Shown one piece after another: positions 63,169-64,000 of a DNA stretch of 64,000 bases. A program made the translations under genes and the position numbers. Origin of the DNA: Phytomonas francai (taxonomy: Eukaryota > Euglenozoa > Kinetoplastea > Trypanosomatida > Trypanosomatidae); assembly GCA_001766655.1 (NCBI GenBank), contig MJCC01000008.1:368131-432130 (forward strand), in the 5' to 3' direction. Numbering within the stretch: position 1 is the stretch's first letter; every line of letters begins with the position of its first letter. Below the pieces are notes generated by a model. That model was not told the origin of the DNA. It ran no database searches and saw only the letters and a list, made by a program, of their open reading frames with translations.

Positions 63169-63664
63169 CTTCTACAGGTATTCAGGAAAATAACACCACA
63201 GACAAATAAAAAAATGAAGTGTACACATTGGCAAACTTGCTATTTTTCACAAATCGATTAATATATTAAATAATTATTCCAATGTTCTATTCTATATCCT
63301 CTTGCTTCGCGTGAGAGGGGTGGGGAGTAGATTGCAAAAGCGCGGCTGATGCTTTCTTCTTAAACCCAAAGACGCATCTCCCTTCCTCAGTCTCTTTACC
63401 TTTTCATTTTGAACAATCCTATATGGGAGTCGTTATGGTTCTTTACATTTTATCTCCCTCCCCCCTCTCTCCCTTTTTTCAGCTGCCGTTTTTCCCTTTT
63501 CTAGATTTTTCTAGTTTTACCTCGTACACAAGTAAGACAGAGGTAGCAATTAGTAAAAAAAAACGCAACGAAGTGATAAGTGTATGATTTGTTAGATTCA
63601 GGGGAGGAAGAGGACTAAGGAGAGACCGTTTGATATATAGGGTAGGGGGAGAGAAGCGCAATAA
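63169..63664. other. Intergenic region
   Basis: Spacer of 496 bases with a clear acceptor site for the last gene. No gene is seen; the minus-strand frames here are shadows. Confidence 0.5.
63450..63482 (+). promoter_or_regulatory. Polypyrimidine tract and AG, trans-splice acceptor
   Basis: A 30-base T/C run ending in CAG (AG at 63481-63482), about 180 bases before the ATG at 63665. It supports a real gene starting at the window edge. Confidence 0.65.
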
Positions 63665-64000
63665 ATGATGAGGCTGTTCTCTCGGGGACACATTTCCCCG
63701 ATCGCGTTTGTGTTGGTGTGGCTTTCCCTTGTGGGGGCCGGCGTGTACGTTGAGCCCGCGCTCTTCGTCCACCGCGTCGTCTTCGCTCGCACGCCGCTCG
63801 CGCCGGCCGAGCTCTTGAGGCTCCCCAACGATCGCCTCTACCCCATGCGCGGGGTCAACGGCTCCGCCTACATCTGCCGCCTGCCAGCAGAGGACCTTCC
63901 CGGGACAGAGATTCCCGTGGCAGACGTTCCTGCGACGGACGTTCCTGTTGCAGACACTCCCGTGGCAGACGTTCCTGTTGCAGACACTCCCGTGGCAGAC
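63665..64000 (+). CDS. N-terminus of a secreted or anchored protein with a Pro-Val-Ala-Asp repeat (cut by window edge)
   Basis: An open frame of 112 codons from ATG 63665 to the window end, with no stop. The first 27 residues (MMRLFSRGHISPIAFVLVWLS then a Val/Gly/Ala stretch) form a signal peptide. Residues about 28-80 include NDRLYPMRGVNG and SAYICRLPAE; a Cys-Leu/Arg-Leu-Pro motif like this is seen near the N-terminus of OS-9/Yos9-type ER lectins, so a second MRH protein is possible, but this is weak. From about residue 83 the sequence turns into a Val-Pro-Val-Ala-Asp repeat. The acceptor tract upstream, the signal peptide and the GC-rich codon use argue that it is real. Confidence 0.6.
   Translation, partial: MMRLFSRGHISPIAFVLVWLSLVGAGVYVEPALFVHRVVFARTPLAPAELLRLPNDRLYPMRGVNGSAYICRLPAEDLPGTEIPVADVPATDVPVADTPVADVPVADTPVAD
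63941..64000 (+). repeat. 30-bp tandem repeat, two exact copies plus one diverged
   Basis: Two identical 30-base units (63941-63970 and 63971-64000) encode VPVADTPVAD. A diverged unit precedes them at 63911-63940. The array runs out of the window, so copy number is unknown. Confidence 0.92.

Noticed and set aside
1..64000. CRISPR arrays, insertion sequences, retrotransposons, tRNA or rRNA genes
   Set aside because: None was recognised by eye on either strand; the repeats seen are microsatellites, minisatellites and protein-coding arrays.

Overview
The window reads as a nuclear chromosome fragment of a kinetoplastid flagellate, most likely a trypanosomatid. The evidence is direct and indirect. 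All 21 supported genes lie on the + strand over 64 kb, and none shows an intron. Pyrimidine tracts followed by AG stand upstream of many start codons, as expected for spliced-leader trans-splicing of polycistronic transcripts. The gene content also fits: a NEK kinase with a C-terminal PH domain, an SF1/BBP-like branch-point protein, a type II NADH dehydrogenase, a giant repeat-bearing coiled-coil protein and an AP-3 beta adaptin. I cannot name a species. Neighbouring genes are functionally unrelated, which is normal for such directional clusters.

Layout. 1-12 kb: a helical protein of unknown function, an OS-9-like MRH-domain secretory protein, a SEP-UBX p97 cofactor, an SF1-like KH protein, ribose-phosphate pyrophosphokinase and NDH2. 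About 12.7-15.4 kb: a segment of foreign-looking, homopolymer-rich, gene-poor sequence that does not resemble the rest of the window. 15.5-18.2 kb: two AT-rich genes, a WD40-like protein and the ubiquinone methyltransferase COQ5. 18.6-31.6 kb: a kinase with zinc fingers and a polo-box-like C-terminus, a coiled-coil protein, a large Cys-tailed protein and a GST-like protein. 32.2-47.4 kb: an RbfA-like mitochondrial ribosome factor, NEK-PH kinase, a protein with two tandem degenerate kinase-like domains, a small repeat protein, an AP endonuclease and AP-3 beta. 48.6-57.0 kb: a ~2,800-residue PH-coiled-coil protein with an assembly gap in a tandem repeat. 57.8-64 kb: a glycoside-phosphorylase/HAD fusion, a type II membrane protein and the start of a secreted repeat protein cut by the window edge.

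Most genes have very GC-rich interiors with AT-rich ends and AT-rich intergenic DNA, so the antisense strand of the GC-rich parts carries long spurious open frames. The WD40/COQ5 block next to the anomalous segment lacks these GC peaks.

The observations most worth following are: the tandem pseudokinase-like protein (36486-39848), in which both HRD-equivalent loops have lost the catalytic Asp; the GH65-type phosphorylase-HAD fusion (57796-61356), whose general-acid Glu position holds Ser; the kinase-zinc finger-polo-box architecture (18579-22166); the discordant 12.7-15.4 kb insert; and the collapsed repeat around the N gap at 51420-51639. All functional calls come from motif recognition by eye; no database search or alignment program was run.
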